Of a stretch of DNA of 64,000 bases, positions 43,471 to 55,904 are shown piece after piece. The stretch comes from Talinum fruticosum. Taxonomy: Eukaryota > Streptophyta > Magnoliopsida > Caryophyllales > Talinaceae. The stretch covers positions 151,501 through 215,500 of the forward strand of contig JAITYX010000011.1 in the NCBI GenBank assembly GCA_021018815.1, given 5' to 3'. The notes below the pieces were generated by a model, which had not been told where the DNA came from, did no database searches, and was given only the letters and a program-made list of their open reading frames with translations. A program made the position numbers and the translations under genes. Within the stretch, counting starts at the first letter, position 1. Each line of letters begins with the position of its first letter.

Positions 43471-45592
43471 TGTTGTGTAACGCCCCCAAGACCCACAATC
43501 ACCGGTTTAGTCATGATGACTGACTAACTAGTAATTAGCGCAGTGGAAAAGAAAATTAGAAGCGTTACCGCCACTCTTTAACAAAGAGTAAGGCAACTAC
43601 CGAATTAACATACAAACGTAACTTATTAGGTTAATGTTCATAATACGTAGGACGCCCAACTTTTAACAATAACGGACAAAAAGTTATCGAGCACCATCAT
43701 GACTATAACTTATTAACCAAAGCATACATGATTCCGACACATCACGCTCTTGACTATCACTGTGAGCATCTAAGTCTTGATGACCAAAATGAACCCGTCT
43801 GTTTTCCTCTCGCATTAGCCTTACCTTAAACAAAATGGAGAAAAACATTTCGAAATAGTGAGCCGGAGCTCAGCACGTCTATCCATGTACTGTAAATAAT
43901 TTATGTGAAGATATATTGATTTGAGCGTATGCATTTCAATTTATTTATAAATCGGACAGGAAGAATATAGTAAAACAATTATTCATTTATTATCCGAGTA
44001 ACTCCTTACGATCATCGGTTTCCCTAAATATGCGCATACCCATACCGATCGGCAAAGTATGGTTGGTAATGGCCAAATATATATGATATGATATGATCAT
44101 GATATAACATGATTAATATGGGGCGGGTCACATAATTAGGTGACAATAATATTTGAAATGGTTCCTTTTTGATTTAAGCAAACCATTTTGGTATTGATAT
44201 AAACAGGTGGATTTTCGTAAGGTACAAGTAATAAACGTACCTTAAATCGTGGAAATATTCCTTTTGATCCCTTTGAAGTTGTTGACTCGGATGAATGACG
44301 TGGATGCCTTAACAAAATAAAGTGTTTCATTAATAGGTTCAATACTCTTAGTAATTAAATTTATTATCGTTATTATTGTCATCGCTATTGTTATTACTAT
44401 TGTTATCACTTACATTATTTCCTTTTTTGTAACTTCCCATAACTAGATGAATTTATGAAGGCAAAATCAATTCGTAAATTGCTAAATCAGTTGGTTAAAT
44501 TTTATAGGTTGAAGTTTTAAAGTAACATTCGTAACTTATACCAACCCCTCTTGGCACACAATATGATCATAAGATTCACTTAACTGTTTCTCCATAAAAC
44601 ACCTACTGTGTTAATCGGTCCCTTCCTAAATTAAGTCTCTTACTCGCCTAATTGTTTAATCCTCCAACGTTGTTTAATTCTTCACTTGGATACCTAACCC
44701 AATTCTTATAAATCGCCTACGTTAATTTATTTTTCTTAAATTCTCAACCTCATTTATTTTCTTTAATTTACTTCAATAATCCAAATCACTTCTTTCCTTC
44801 AACCCTCAAAATGATTTATTTTCTTTAATATTCCCAAAATTACTTATTATCTTCAACTTATTAAAATCACTCAACTTACCTATTCTCCTTAATTCACATT
44901 TTTAATCCATATCCTCGTAGCACAACATGCATGCCTATTTTTTCTTAGATCCTCTCATAATATTGTACTCTTTTAAAGTTTTCTTTTAATTTTTTTTACA
45001 TGCATGCCCATTTTAGTTAATTTCTTCCTTCAAAATTTTCTAATAAACTTGAATCATCACGAAAACCAAATTTCCTTTGCTTTGGAAGCCACAACGGACC
45101 TCCCCATGGCCAGTGGCGGTCAATGGTCGGCTCTAGAGGTCATCAAGGGCCTTCCCATGGTCAATGGGGACTTCTGGTGGCCACCACGGGTTGCCCCACG
45201 GTCTATGGGAGCACCCGTGGTGAGTGTTTTGGGTCAATTAACTCACTACTGACCACCACGGCCTGCCCCACAGGCTATGGGGGCACCCGTGGTGGGTGGC
45301 AGAGTCTTCCAAACTCCACTTTCTTATACTCTACGTATTTTGTCTTTGTGAGATATTTATGAAAGGTTTATCTTATAAATTTTCCATCATTGTAAGTATC
45401 ATATTAGCTCGCTAAAACCCATTAAAAGCGCATGCAAGATAATTACTTCTCATATCAAGATTTTGGCAACTCGAGTTAACGTTTCTAATCAACGATCCCC
45501 AAAAGTATAATACTGGCTATGTAATATGATTTTACACAATAATCCCTTGCATGGACATCTAACTAATTATTCTTAAAAGTTGAAGAAATATA

Positions 45593-45960
45593 TTAGTTGA
45601 AGGTTGAGGTTTTACCTAAAACCCACAAGAAAATGAGGGTTTTTATGGTGGAAGGGATGGCTGATCGAGCTCCGGTGGTTGCGGTGGTTGGCGGCGGCAG
45701 GCGGCGACCGGCGATGACGGTTGCTGGTCTGATGGCAGCGGCAATGACGCAGCAGCAGGCGCAACAGGACAGGAGCAGTGGCCAGCGTAATGGGTGGCCG
45801 GCGACTGGTGGCTCCGGCTCCGGCGACCGGTGGAGCTGGTGGTGGTGGCAGCCGGCAGCCAGGTTGGGCAGTAGGGAGGAGGTTGAGTGAAGGAGATGAG
45901 TTTCTTTGGAAAGAAGAGCAAATGATGAAAGTGATGTTTTTTGAGATTTTTGGGGTTTAA
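45593..45960 (-). other. CT/CCACC-rich leader-like part of LTR P
   Basis: The minus strand carries ccaccaccaccagctccaccgg-type sequence with open frames rich in Pro, Ala and Ser. The equivalent part of Q (46640-47210) looks the same in character. These frames are not conserved between P and Q and are not called as genes. Confidence 0.6.
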
Positions 45961-46087
45961 ATAGGCAAATTTTAAATCTGAATTTTTCTCTCCTCAAATC
46001 TGAATCCAGTCCCTTTTATTTTATTTTTATTTTTATTTTCTTGGTTATTAGGCCCTCTACTCTCTACAAGCCCAAATACCCTAATAG

Positions 46088-47942
46088 TGTAACGACCCCT
46101 CCCTAAGGAAATAATTAACCTTAAGTACATTAAAAATTAGCCTGAGCGCGTGCATTTCAAATTTCAAATATTTTCATATTACTCATGTGTATATACGTAT
46201 GTGTATATACATATAAATATATATGTCAATGTTGTTTAAAATGTAGGAACCGGATGATGACAACGACGACACATGAATATATTTTATAAATTTTCATGAC
46301 TCATAAGATAATTAACATTATTATGTAGCTAATTTATTTTGAATTCTAAAAATCCTTAAACAAATGAAATTAATATAATTTTTGTAAACTTAATATTACT
46401 AAAAATAAAATTCTTAGATTAACATAAGTTTAATGAGCAAAATAATAATAAGTTTAGAAGATTAAGAAAATAGTTAGGATGAGCAAGTTGGATTAAATTA
46501 GGTGCTAACGGGAATTGGGTTAGAAAAAAATGAATTAGGTCAGTCGGCCCATTATAGGAGAAGGTAAGAGGGAGTATAAAAGCAATGAGATAACCTAGAG
46601 CCTCATTATCCTAAACCTAAAACTGGTTAAACCCACAATCACTCTCTCTCTCTCTCCTCTCCAGCCATCGTCCGCCTGCCCTACTCTCTGCGCCCCTCCC
46701 GTTTTCACCACCAACCGACGGCATCGGCGGCCCTCTCGGCCACGCCGACAGTCGCCGCCAGCTAGCCACCAACGCCACCACCATCATCTTCACTGGGTTC
46801 CTCAGCAAACACCTAGCAATTCATCCTTCCCTTCGCTGCCTCCTCCGCCTCCCTCTTCCCGCTTGTTTCAGCCACCGGAAACACCACCACGACACACCGA
46901 CAACCGCCGCTACTACCTTCTGCTGCGCTGTCGCCGCCCCAGCCACCAAACACCAAGTACACCGCCATCCTCACTCCCACATCTGCTCGAGTTTTCGCCT
47001 ACCTCTGCCCGAGCTTGCCCTAATTCAGTCACGGTGCCTTCGGTTGGTCTCCGTTCCCGGTTTTCAGGCCTGTCCGGCTACCGCCACCTTGACCAGGCAC
47101 CGACGCCGCGTGCTACTCCCGGCAACCGCTCCGACCGCCGACTGCTGCTCTGTTTCGGTTCTCCCCGATCTTCCACCACCACCTTCAACCACCTCAAAAA
47201 CCCTCAAAAAAATTAACCCCGTTCACTTTGGTTTTTGGGTAATTTTTCAGCTTTTAATTTAATTTCTTAGAGTAAATTTAGTTTCAGTTCGTTTAATTAA
47301 ATTCTTAAGTTAATTTTCCAGATTCAGTTCTTCATTTCTTTTAATTTAAGCATTTAAGTTGTAATTAGTTATTCATTTTCTGTTTGGAGATTAAATTTGA
47401 TTATGGTATGTATGTAAATGATGCATGGAAAAATTGGTCAGATCTGGATATACTGAAAATTGAAAAAGAACCATGGACAATACCTGTATGAAGGACATTT
47501 ATGGACAAATCCCTGTATGAAGGGTATTTATGGATAATTTCTGTATAAAGGACACTCAGGAAGTAATTCTGAGTTAGGAATTACTTTTGATTAGTTTATG
47601 AAACTGAAATGTGAGGAATGGATATCTTTGGGGAATTAGTGTGCCCTTATAAAATAAAATAAGGTTAGAAAAATTAGAAAACAAGTATATAAAAGAATGA
47701 ATGAAGATATTTATGTAATAAGATAACTAATGGCAATAATTAAAAGTAAACCTTCCCTTGTTTTTTTTTTAATATAATACAATTTATTAATAAGAAAAAG
47801 GAGTTAGTGTTCAATGCATCATTTAGAAGAGAATTATGTATATTTGAGGTTACCTCATGCATATATATATATATGTATACATATATTTATGTATGCGTTT
47901 AGAAGAAAGTCATACATATACTTTAAAGTTGCTATAAATAGA

Positions 47943-47999
<57 letters not shown>

Positions 48000-49039
48000 A
48001 TTCAGTTATACATGCATAGTATAAAAGAAGATAAATAAATCGTGTGAATCAAGGACCTCATTAGTATTCTTTAGTAAAAGCTAACTTTATTAGTTTTCGT
48101 TTCAAGTAATTTTGAAATGATTTAATAAATAAATAAGCCATAAAAATTCAGTTTATTAATAAAACTCTTATGTCCTTAATTAAGGTCATCAAACACCAGC
48201 GTCGTGCGTTCATCCGGGTCCTGCCTAAAAAGAAAAAGAAGGAGGAACATCAGCTCAAGGTACGTTCATTGATCGTGCCCTTCAATGTTTTATTTACAAA
48301 CCAAGGCCGGATATGGCCGATATCAACAACAATAAAGAATTGTTTGCAAATAATATTTGCCATCATTAATATGGACCCGCCCATCAAGTGCCATTATTTG
48401 GTATGCCCAATATCCAGGTTGGTAACCCCGTAACGGTTAACCGCCTTCAACCGGACTATCCGATCGGTCCGGGTGTGTGCACATGCGTTTAGGGAAACCC
48501 AATGATCGTAAAGGGGTCCATTCAGATAATTAATCAGCAACAGTTTTACATTATTCACTCCCCTCATTTACAAATGAATTGAAATGCATGCGCTCAACTC
48601 AATTACTTCATAACCATTAGTTTATCGCATGATAATGAACGTATTGAGTTTCGGCTCACATTTCAAAAAAATTTTTTTGTTTTGTTTTAGGTAAAGATGT
48701 GGAAGATTTGAAGCAAAGGTCTGTTAAGGACTTAGAGGCTCGCAGCGACAACCTAGTTGGGGTATCAAGGGTTAAGTGTCGTTGTCTTAGTTTATCGTAC
48801 TCGTAGTCTATACTTATGCTTAATCTTCATACAAGTTATAGTTTATGCCTTATCACGAGACACTTGTTGTTAGTGGCAAAGCAAGTGTAACCCAGGGTTA
48901 GAAATGTATCTATTGTTATAGCCTTGCCCTTTCCTCTCGGTAAGGGCGGCGTAATGCCCCGATCTACTTTCGCTGCGCTAATCATCGGTTAGCGGCTGGC
49001 TTAGTCTAAAATCGGTGATTATGGGTCCGGGGAATTACA
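46088..49039 (+). mobile_element. Solo LTR Q (2.95 kb), same family as P, opposite orientation
   Basis: Runs from TGTAACGACCCC to CCGGGGAATTACA with target duplication AATAG at 46083-46087 and 49040-49044. A TATA box, gagtataaaagcaatg, lies near 46572, followed by a CT- and CCACC-rich leader-like stretch. Its last 800 bp match the inverted first 800 bp of the P block (about 43476-44300). Confidence 0.85.
47945..47995. repeat. (TA)n microsatellite in LTR Q
   Basis: Uninterrupted ta repeat of about 25 units. Confidence 0.95.
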
Positions 49040-49117
49040 AATAGCCAAGCCCAAGTTAAAAGAATGTCGGTTTTAGAAATTTTCGACTTGAATAATTATT
49101 ACAAACCTTAGGTATAT

Positions 49118-49220
<103 letters not shown>

Positions 49221-49613
49221 TACTACTACTACTACTTGAATTGTCACAAGGCATAATTTATTTGATCATTCATTTATTTCTTTATTTCTTTGTCGAGCGT
49301 CGTTATCATCATCCGAGTCCCGCAACACATAATATGGTTACCGACACAAGTATATAATACACATGATAATGATGAATTAAAGTGTGAATTAAAGTGCACG
49401 TGTTCATTAATATTTATTAATCTTTGTTGATGTATTGGATTAAGATTGGGGGATTACATGTTGATAGAGCCTAATCAAACCATGTTCAAGCAAGCCAAGA
49501 TTATGGGTTTGTCAAATCTAGTCTTAAAAGTATATGCAAAATGGTAATAATTAATAATATACTAATTCTTAGATGAGACAGTTTTATGGATTGATCTTTT
49601 CTATTAGATAGTT

Positions 49614-49762
49614 AAATATGTGAACAATAATTAAAGTGATTATGGGAATGAAGTTGAATTTTCTACCCTAATTTAGCAAATAAAAGAAAAACAAATATGT
49701 GAACAACATTTATAGTGATTATGAGAATTAAGTTGAATTTTCTACCCTAATTTAGCAAACGA
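49614..49762. repeat. 79 bp tandem duplication
   Basis: Two copies starting aaatatgtgaacaa at 49614 and 49693; both end in gaattttctaccctaatttag. They lie just inside the inner end of the right inverted arm. Confidence 0.85.
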
Positions 49763-50216
49763 AAAACCCAACAAAAACAGTGAAACAAAAAAGAGGGCAA
49801 GGGAAAATGGAAGAAACAAAGAAATAAGCTTGAGAATGAAAGATCTCAAAACAACTAGCAATTACTAATAATTTATGTACACCAACTTTTGAGGAGACAT
49901 CGTATGGAACAATTTCCATCATAATTTTTAGTCTGTTTGCTTGTCTTTTCGGATGTTTTACAGTGTTTTTGCCTCGCTTGAATTGTTCATTTGGTGGTTT
50001 TGCTTGATCACTATTTGATGTAAAATGCACTTGTTTCCTTGGTTGATCTTTCTCGTGAAATTTCTTCCATTTTTGAAGGATGAATTGCTTTCTTGACGAC
50101 AATAGTTGCTCCTCATTGTAATTTTCTTCAATTGCACACGAGTACTTGTTGAAAATTTCAATTTGAGTAGGTTCTCGTTCTATCTTTGAGGTTCCTTGTC
50201 TACTATAATTGAACAT
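49752..50216 (-). CDS. Second copy of the small unknown ORF, longer open frame
   Basis: 154 codons from an ATG at 50216. The first 80 match the ORF at 26758-27000, with changes such as SRQG for SIQG. It then continues through ANRLKIMMEIVPYDVSSK, past the point where the left copy has a stop, and leaves the inverted arm near 49878. The last 40 residues are therefore not shared. Function unknown. Confidence 0.35.
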   Translation of the reverse strand: MFNYSRQGTSKIEREPTQIEIFNKYSCAIEENYNEEQLLSSRKQFILQKWKKFHEKDQPRKQVHFTSNSDQAKPPNEQFKRGKNTVKHPKRQANRLKIMMEIVPYDVSSKVGVHKLLVIASCFEIFHSQAYFFVSSIFPCPLFCFTVFVGFFVC

Positions 50217-50599
50217 TTAGTAATTAATGTTATGAATAATTTAATCACTGTATTTGCGATTAAACCAATCCAAAAAAATGAACAAAAATTTTTATTACAA
50301 TGAACAATTCAACACAAGATAGTGAATAATCAAGGGTTGGATATTTTAACTTAGGAAAATAGGTAGATATTTTGGAACCAAAATATTGATGAACAAAATA
50401 CTTTACAACAATGAACAAATAGTATCCATGGATGAACAGGAGTGCACAAGACAATGAACAATAAAAATTACACGGTCGAAGTTTTCAGCCTAGGAAAATG
50501 AACATACATTTTCGTAACCAAAATCTTCATTAACGTAATGCTTTAAAACAATGAATAAATAGTATCAATGGATGAAAAATACAACCATTGTTGGTGAAC

Positions 50600-52140
50600 A
50601 AATGACCAATATATTGCTGAAGGTTTTAACCCATATCTATACTAGCATACATGCGAAATATTACGAAAATTAACCCGATAGTGATGAAAAACATAATATA
50701 ATGTAAATAAAATCGAAATTAACTCATTTTATGCATCTAAATTATCTAAAGTTGAAGTTTATTTCACCACGCAAAAGAATATACATTTTTTTTTTCTGAT
50801 GTAGCAAATTGTGTTTGCTTTGCTTCGTTCCTTCACAACTAATTATCACATTTGATTGATTTTCAAAAGAGGATAGACGATTTCGTTGAATATTGCTTGA
50901 AGATGAACGAATTGCACACCGTCCTGTTTGATTAGCTGAAATTTAACGAGCACAAGCGATGGAGAGATGAGCGGCGTTTGAGATATTTGAGCAAGTAGAA
51001 GTTGGAGAGAGAAAATTGTTAAGGCGATGAAGAGTCCGAAGTGAGAGAGAGACGTGAGGAAGTGATTTTGGAAAGAAGGTGGGAGGAATTCTAGCGATAC
51101 TAAATTTTAGGTAGTTAATATTGAAAATAACATTATTAATTAAAAAAATTACATGTGATTTATTTTTGTCCATGTTACTCCCGTCTCCAATATTGTCATA
51201 TTAAAAAAAGAATAATCTATAGGAAATACTTATCCGATGGGTGTAGAAAGCATAAAAGGTATCAAGATATTAGTATGTGATAATGTGACGGACCTAGCGT
51301 AAAGTCTCTTGAAAAACAAATAAAATTTTATAGAGGAAATAATTTGAGAAAGGCCCTTTGTAGGTCATATTTTAGGGCATGTAAGAGGTTTATGGTTCGA
51401 AGCTAGCCAAACACTATTGTTTTTTACCTTCTCACCTTCCTTTTATAAGTTTTTGTTTTTCATTAACCCTAACCAACCTTTTCTCTCCTTCACGTGATTT
51501 TCTCTCCTCCCTGGCCACTACCACGACCGGTCGCCACCTCACTCTATGCAGCAGAGCCACCGTGCCGCCACCCGCCACCACCGACTCCTCCGTACTGCCC
51601 TCGGTATCATAACCCCTTAACGGCTCTCACCTAACGTGACAGTCTCTTTCTCTTACCACTACCACCAATCGCTCACTCATCGTCGCCCCCACTCTCGTGT
51701 AGCTAGCATCCATCGCGCCACCGCCACCGCCAATGCCTTGCCACCCTCAACCCATACCCTCATCGGCTCTCACTCACTCACCTCACGGGCCCCTTCCTTC
51801 CTTCTATAAGTTTATAAGTTACAAATTTTCCAATTTCATTTCAATTCAAGGATTACTTTCTTTGATTTTAGGTTTAATTTATGTGATTTCATTACAATTA
51901 TTTTATTCCATAAATTAATTTAACTATTTTAGGCTTGATTTTTTTATTATGGAATTATAATATACGAATAGGGACTCATCTAGGACAATTATTAGATGTA
52001 ATGTAGATGTTATATAATCTTACTTTTATTACTACTCGTTAGCCTTTGTATTTTGTACACTACTATTCAACCTATTCCGACGCCCTTCCTTAAAGTCTTC
52101 CATAGTGAGTGAGGGATTTCAAAAGAATCTTTTTCATAAT
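50600..52140. other. Right-arm flank, no gene recognised
   Basis: Mirror of 24842-26400, including a purine-rich gagagag stretch near 51030 and a pyrimidine- and CCACC-rich stretch near 51500-51750. Confidence 0.5.
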
Positions 52141-52141
52141 T

Positions 52142-52203
<62 letters not shown>
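52141..52203. repeat. (CA)n microsatellite
   Basis: About 30 CA units, then atatata; the inverted counterpart at 24800-24841 is shorter and interrupted. Confidence 0.95.
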
Positions 52204-52205
<2 letters not shown>

Positions 52206-52254
52206 AGAGATTCGAATCTATTGTATAATTTATAGGCAAAGACATTATGGCACT

Positions 52255-52800
52255 TGTTTTCAAAGAAAATTGAGTCGATGATGTGGAGGAGGATTCGGAG
52301 AGAGGAAGGATTTATCGCTCCGGTGTTGAGTACATGGCATGATCGATCCGATTCTATGTGGCGGCTGCTTGAACCCGCAAAAGGCAAAGCCTCGGGTGGT
52401 GGATCCCGGGAACGCCCTCCGACGCTCAAGTTAGTAATGAACTAGTTTTTCAAAGATGGAAGCTCTTGGGATGAATGTTAATGAATGTTGATGAACGTTG
52501 AGAGCTTGAGAGCTTGATAGTTTAGAAGTTTGGCAGATTATGAGAAAGATGAGATTTGTGGAATGTGGAAAAACATGTCCCATGGTGTTGGGAAATGATG
52601 TGTATTTATAGGGAGATTTTAAAGGGGTAAAATAATAATTTAACATGGTTTAGGGAAACCCTAACCCTAGTGGGCGTTGGGCTTTTACCTGGCCCGTTAA
52701 GGGTTGGCTTGGGTCGGTATCTCCCTTATCCGACCGATTAGCCACGGTTGGCTGGTGACGTGGCGGGTGAGCTGGAGCTGTCCGGGAAGTACCCGAATCA
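52255..52800 (-). repeat. 3' LTR of element C
   Basis: 546 bp; on the minus strand TGATTCGGG to GAAAACA. It lacks about 70 bp near 52445 that the other LTR of C has at 57917-57990. Confidence 0.88.
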
Positions 52801-52815
52801 TTTAGCCCCTCACGT
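52801..52815 (-). other. Polypurine tract of element C
   Basis: Minus strand acgtgaggggctaaa directly before the 3' LTR. Confidence 0.7.
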
Positions 52816-52959
52816 TCTACTTGCACGCTTCTTGAGGTAGGCGAGTGGAATGTGGAGCCTTTATCATTGCGCTTTTCCGCCCTCAGTACCTTTACAAATA
52901 TGAGGTGAATCTTGAGGAGGGTAGTATTCATTCTTCTCCTTTCTCTTGCTTTAGAGAAA

Positions 52960-53310
52960 ATGACCACCGGGGCACTTCCTGTCGGATATGAGAAGTTGTG
53001 CCCTCGCTTCAACCGAGATGAGGCCGAGCAAACAGTGATTGAGCATCGCCGGCCATCCTTTGTCGCGGAGGCGTTCTACCAGCTTCTTATCGACGATGCT
53101 TGGAAGCCGAGGTTGATAAATGATGGTGAGGAGTATGACAAGTTGTTTCAAGCCACGATCCGTCCTAAGTGGGATATTCTCGAGGCTTGGGTGGAGCGCA
53201 ACCATGATCACCTCGTCGAACTTGAGGCAACGAACCCGAGCTTTTCAACAAGCGATGCAGTGGGAGGAGGGGTTGCTTCGAGTGTTGGATCGTCTTCTAA
53301 TCCCCTATAG
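52960..53310 (+). CDS. Antisense ORF 1 of element C
   Basis: 117 codons, running against the gag of C. It reads MTTGALPVGYEKLCPRFNRD, then EAEQTVIEHRRPSFVAEAFY, LINDGEEYDKLFQATIRPKW and ILEAWVERNHDHLVELEATN. The same protein, with one frameshift, is in element A at 23988-23461. The ATG was chosen because both copies have it at the same place; hydrophobic residues just upstream have no ATG. No known domain is recognised. The frame has stayed open although C has lost its polymerase genes. Confidence 0.6.
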   Translation: MTTGALPVGYEKLCPRFNRDEAEQTVIEHRRPSFVAEAFYQLLIDDAWKPRLINDGEEYDKLFQATIRPKWDILEAWVERNHDHLVELEATNPSFSTSDAVGGGVASSVGSSSNPL

Positions 53311-54377
53311 AGAGTGGCGCGTCGGTGGATCGCCCTTCTACCCACTCCTCTCGGGTCGGAGGGACTTGCCCAAGGCAAAGGGGAATAGCCTCCCTGCGGA
53401 GAAGAAGAGGAACCTTTCGGCAGGGAAGTGAGGCGGTAGCCATGGCTCTCCTTACGTCCGAGTAGTGTAACCGTAGCGTAGCGAGTGTAACCGTAGGGTT
53501 GTAGCGTAGTGTCTTGAACTTTAGACGCTTTTGCTTCTCTTGTAATGGCGCGTTGTCCACTTTTGCCTCACCGAGTGAATGAACAAATGAAGTTTACTTT
53601 GTCGGCCTCGCGGAAAACCCTCTCCTCGGCCGACCCCAGTGGCCGAGTCCCGAGACCGACCCCGAGGCCGAGTCCTCAAGCTAACCCTTCGCTCCCGACT
53701 TCGTTTTTTCTTCTTTTTTTTTGTGCTGGCATATTTTTTAGGGAAACATTCCCAACCAATTTTGTGCGCAAAATTTTTTTCGAAGGGGACGGAAAAAAAC
53801 CGACCTCGAATTTAGAGCGAAGAAATTGTAGGCTCCTTTAGACGGAAAATATCAACCCAATTCGGAGCAAAAATACGAAGGCCCCGGCTCCATTAGTCGA
53901 AACATATTGGCCGTTTTATGATCGAGAAAAATCAAACCCCTTTTTGATAAGCCTATGTTGACTCCATGTTGAGCTCAAATATATCAACTCTTTAGTATAG
54001 GCTTTCGTAGGGTGCCTCTGATTGTGCCCAAGTCGTAATTTTACGTTGGAGGTCTTAGTTAGCTTCTCGTTTGCCTTCGAGCTTGTTGTCGTTAAACGAC
54101 GTTTAATGTTGGGCTATAATAACGACCGTGCGCCTTGACGGCCAAAAAATTTTCTTCGTCTTCAATTTGCGAACCATCGCTCCCTTCAATTTTTGAAAAG
54201 TATGGGCACCCGATTGACCTTTGTTGGAATCCGAAGATAAGCGAGTTGTAGATTGAACCTTATAGTGTTGGAGCAGTTTCTTGCGGAACAAAAGTGTTCT
54301 TCAAGGGCGTTGACCTTGTGCCTTTTCCCAGTGACTTAAGGTTTGAGTGATGTCTCTTAGAGATCCTTTATGATCTT
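53311..54377. other. Element C 3' region, no gene recognised
   Basis: A short repeated phrase gtgtaaccgtag lies at 53466 and 53488; tttttttgtgctgg at 53715. The part 53440-53560 matches A (23330-23460, other strand). Confidence 0.5.
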
Positions 54378-54484
54378 ATGGGATCTTCACTTATCGAGTC
54401 GCGTACACTCAATGTTTTTTCGTCCAAGAGGCCTTCTTTTGACGAACGTACGCATCTCGAAGACCATAGTCAATCTCTTCATGC

Positions 54485-54670
54485 TTGGCATTTACTTGTC
54501 TTATGCTTGGATCTCGCTCCGAAGATCTCACTTTGGAGTCTAGCTCTCTGGTCGTATCCATCCCCGAGAAGGAAACACCAAAGGAGGGGGAGATCTCCAA
54601 GGATGATGGCATTCACGAGGATGCCAAAGATGGCTCTACGGATTGGCCCCCTTTCCATGACTCCTCGTAG
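54485..54670 (+). pseudogene. C-terminal fragment of antisense ORF 2 in element C
   Basis: Acidic end piece: LVVSIPEKETPKEGEISKDD, then GIHEDAKDGSTDW and a stop. It matches the acidic C-terminus of the antisense protein of A at 18421-18510 (SIPEDGEIPAKD). The N-terminal domain seen in A is missing. Confidence 0.55.
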
Positions 54671-55393
54671 AATATGAGTTATTTTTTGATTTGTTTTGCT
54701 TGAACTTTTATCTTCAACTGATCCTTACTTGATGCTTGTTGGATGCTTACTCAATGCTTACTTGTCTCGTTGTTTCTTTTTATTGTTGCTGATTTTTACT
54801 TTCTTGCTGCTTGGGTAACGTGATCACCCTTCATCATAGTTGGGTCTTCTTTGAGTTTTACAACTTGGCTATCCTAGGGGTTGTATTAGCCCCTTGGTGT
54901 TGCCCCCAAAATCGGCGCAATGAAAACATACAATGAAAGAAACTAGCAACTAGTTGCCTTAAAGGGTCGACTAGCCCCTACTTTTTCTTCTAACTTTGAA
55001 AAAGTTAAGAAAATACAACGAAAGGAACCAAGGGCTTGGGTGCTCTAGGGGTTCGTATTATCCCCTATTCATGCCCCTAAGACCGTTTAAAAGTAAAGTG
55101 TGGGACGTAAAGATGCGGAAAGCTTGCTCGTTCTATTGATAAAAGATCGAAGTCCATACGTAAGGGAGGAATGTGTGCCCCCGTTGAGCGCTTTCGAAAA
55201 AGTCGCGTCAATCATGGGTGAATCCTTTACAAAATCTTTGGGACTTAGGCTGGGTGGGTCTTTAAAGAAAGGCCCCCATGTCGGACAATGAGCTCGCACT
55301 ATTTACATAAACACCATTATCTCATGAGTTCGATGTCTTCGGGAGGCACAAGCTGGACCTTGACATGATCTTCCGTGGTGGTGGGGCACACCG
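54671..55393. other. Element C post-integrase stretch and deletion junction
   Basis: Contains cccctaagaccg and ggcccccatgtcgg (opposite-strand match to 16030 of A). The deletion that removed RT to integrase rejoins near 55300-55330. Confidence 0.6.
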
Positions 55394-55760
55394 TCATAGT
55401 CCCGGGGACTTTGGTTGGGGCTCCGCCTTTAGCTTCTTACTCTTGGGATCATCACGAGTCTTCCCCTCTTCTTTTCGCTTCTCCATCAAAGATCGAAGGC
55501 TTACTACATAGCATTCACGTGCGATCTTTTGGTCTCCATAGATCTCACCTACGGATCCATCATCAAGCTCATACTTCTTAAGGAGAAGGTATGGAGCGAC
55601 GACCGCTTTGATCCGGTTGAGGGTGGGATGTCCAATGATCACATTGTAGGCGGAGGTGATGTCGATTAGTAGGAATTTCACTTCGATGTTTCGGCCTCGA
55701 CCTTCTCTCCAACCTCTTGTTCTCCGAAGGTTACTGTGGGCACCTTCATAGGTGGAGGTT
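55394..55760 (-). pseudogene. Element C protease region (C-terminal part)
   Basis: Minus strand: SAYNVIIGHPTLNRIKAVVA, then YELDDGSVGEIYGDQKIARE and the charged linker RKEEGKTRDDPKSKK. It matches 12560-12800 of A. Upstream frames are broken; the active-site motif was not found in a clear frame. Confidence 0.7.
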
Positions 55761-55904
55761 GGCCGGTGATCAATACTTGTTGAGCGCTCCCGAGGTAAGC
55801 CTTCCAGGAAGAGAAGGTCGTGCCCCTTGCAAATCCCCAGCGATGGTGGCTATAATCTTAGTAGCATCGTCATCATCATAGCGGTCATATCCCCGCCTTG
55901 AAGA

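Larger units (their letters stand above)
49878..52800 (-). repeat. Right arm of the 2.9 kb inverted duplication
   Basis: Reverse complement of 24157-27100. It contains the 3' LTR of element C (52255-52800) and 2.38 kb of the same flank as element A. Confidence 0.88.

Noticed and set aside
45593..45997. Minus-strand 134-codon Ala/Ser/Pro frame as a gene
   Set aside because: Lies in the leader-like part of solo LTR P and is not conserved in the equivalent part of Q.
46863..47216. 117-codon Pro/Arg/Ser frame as a gene
   Set aside because: Leader-like CCACC-rich part of solo LTR Q; no stable frame against P.
43476..49039. Foldback or Mutator-like element with long terminal inverted repeats
   Set aside because: Two separate target duplications (TGTTG and AATAG) and TG...CA termini show two opposite solo LTRs instead.
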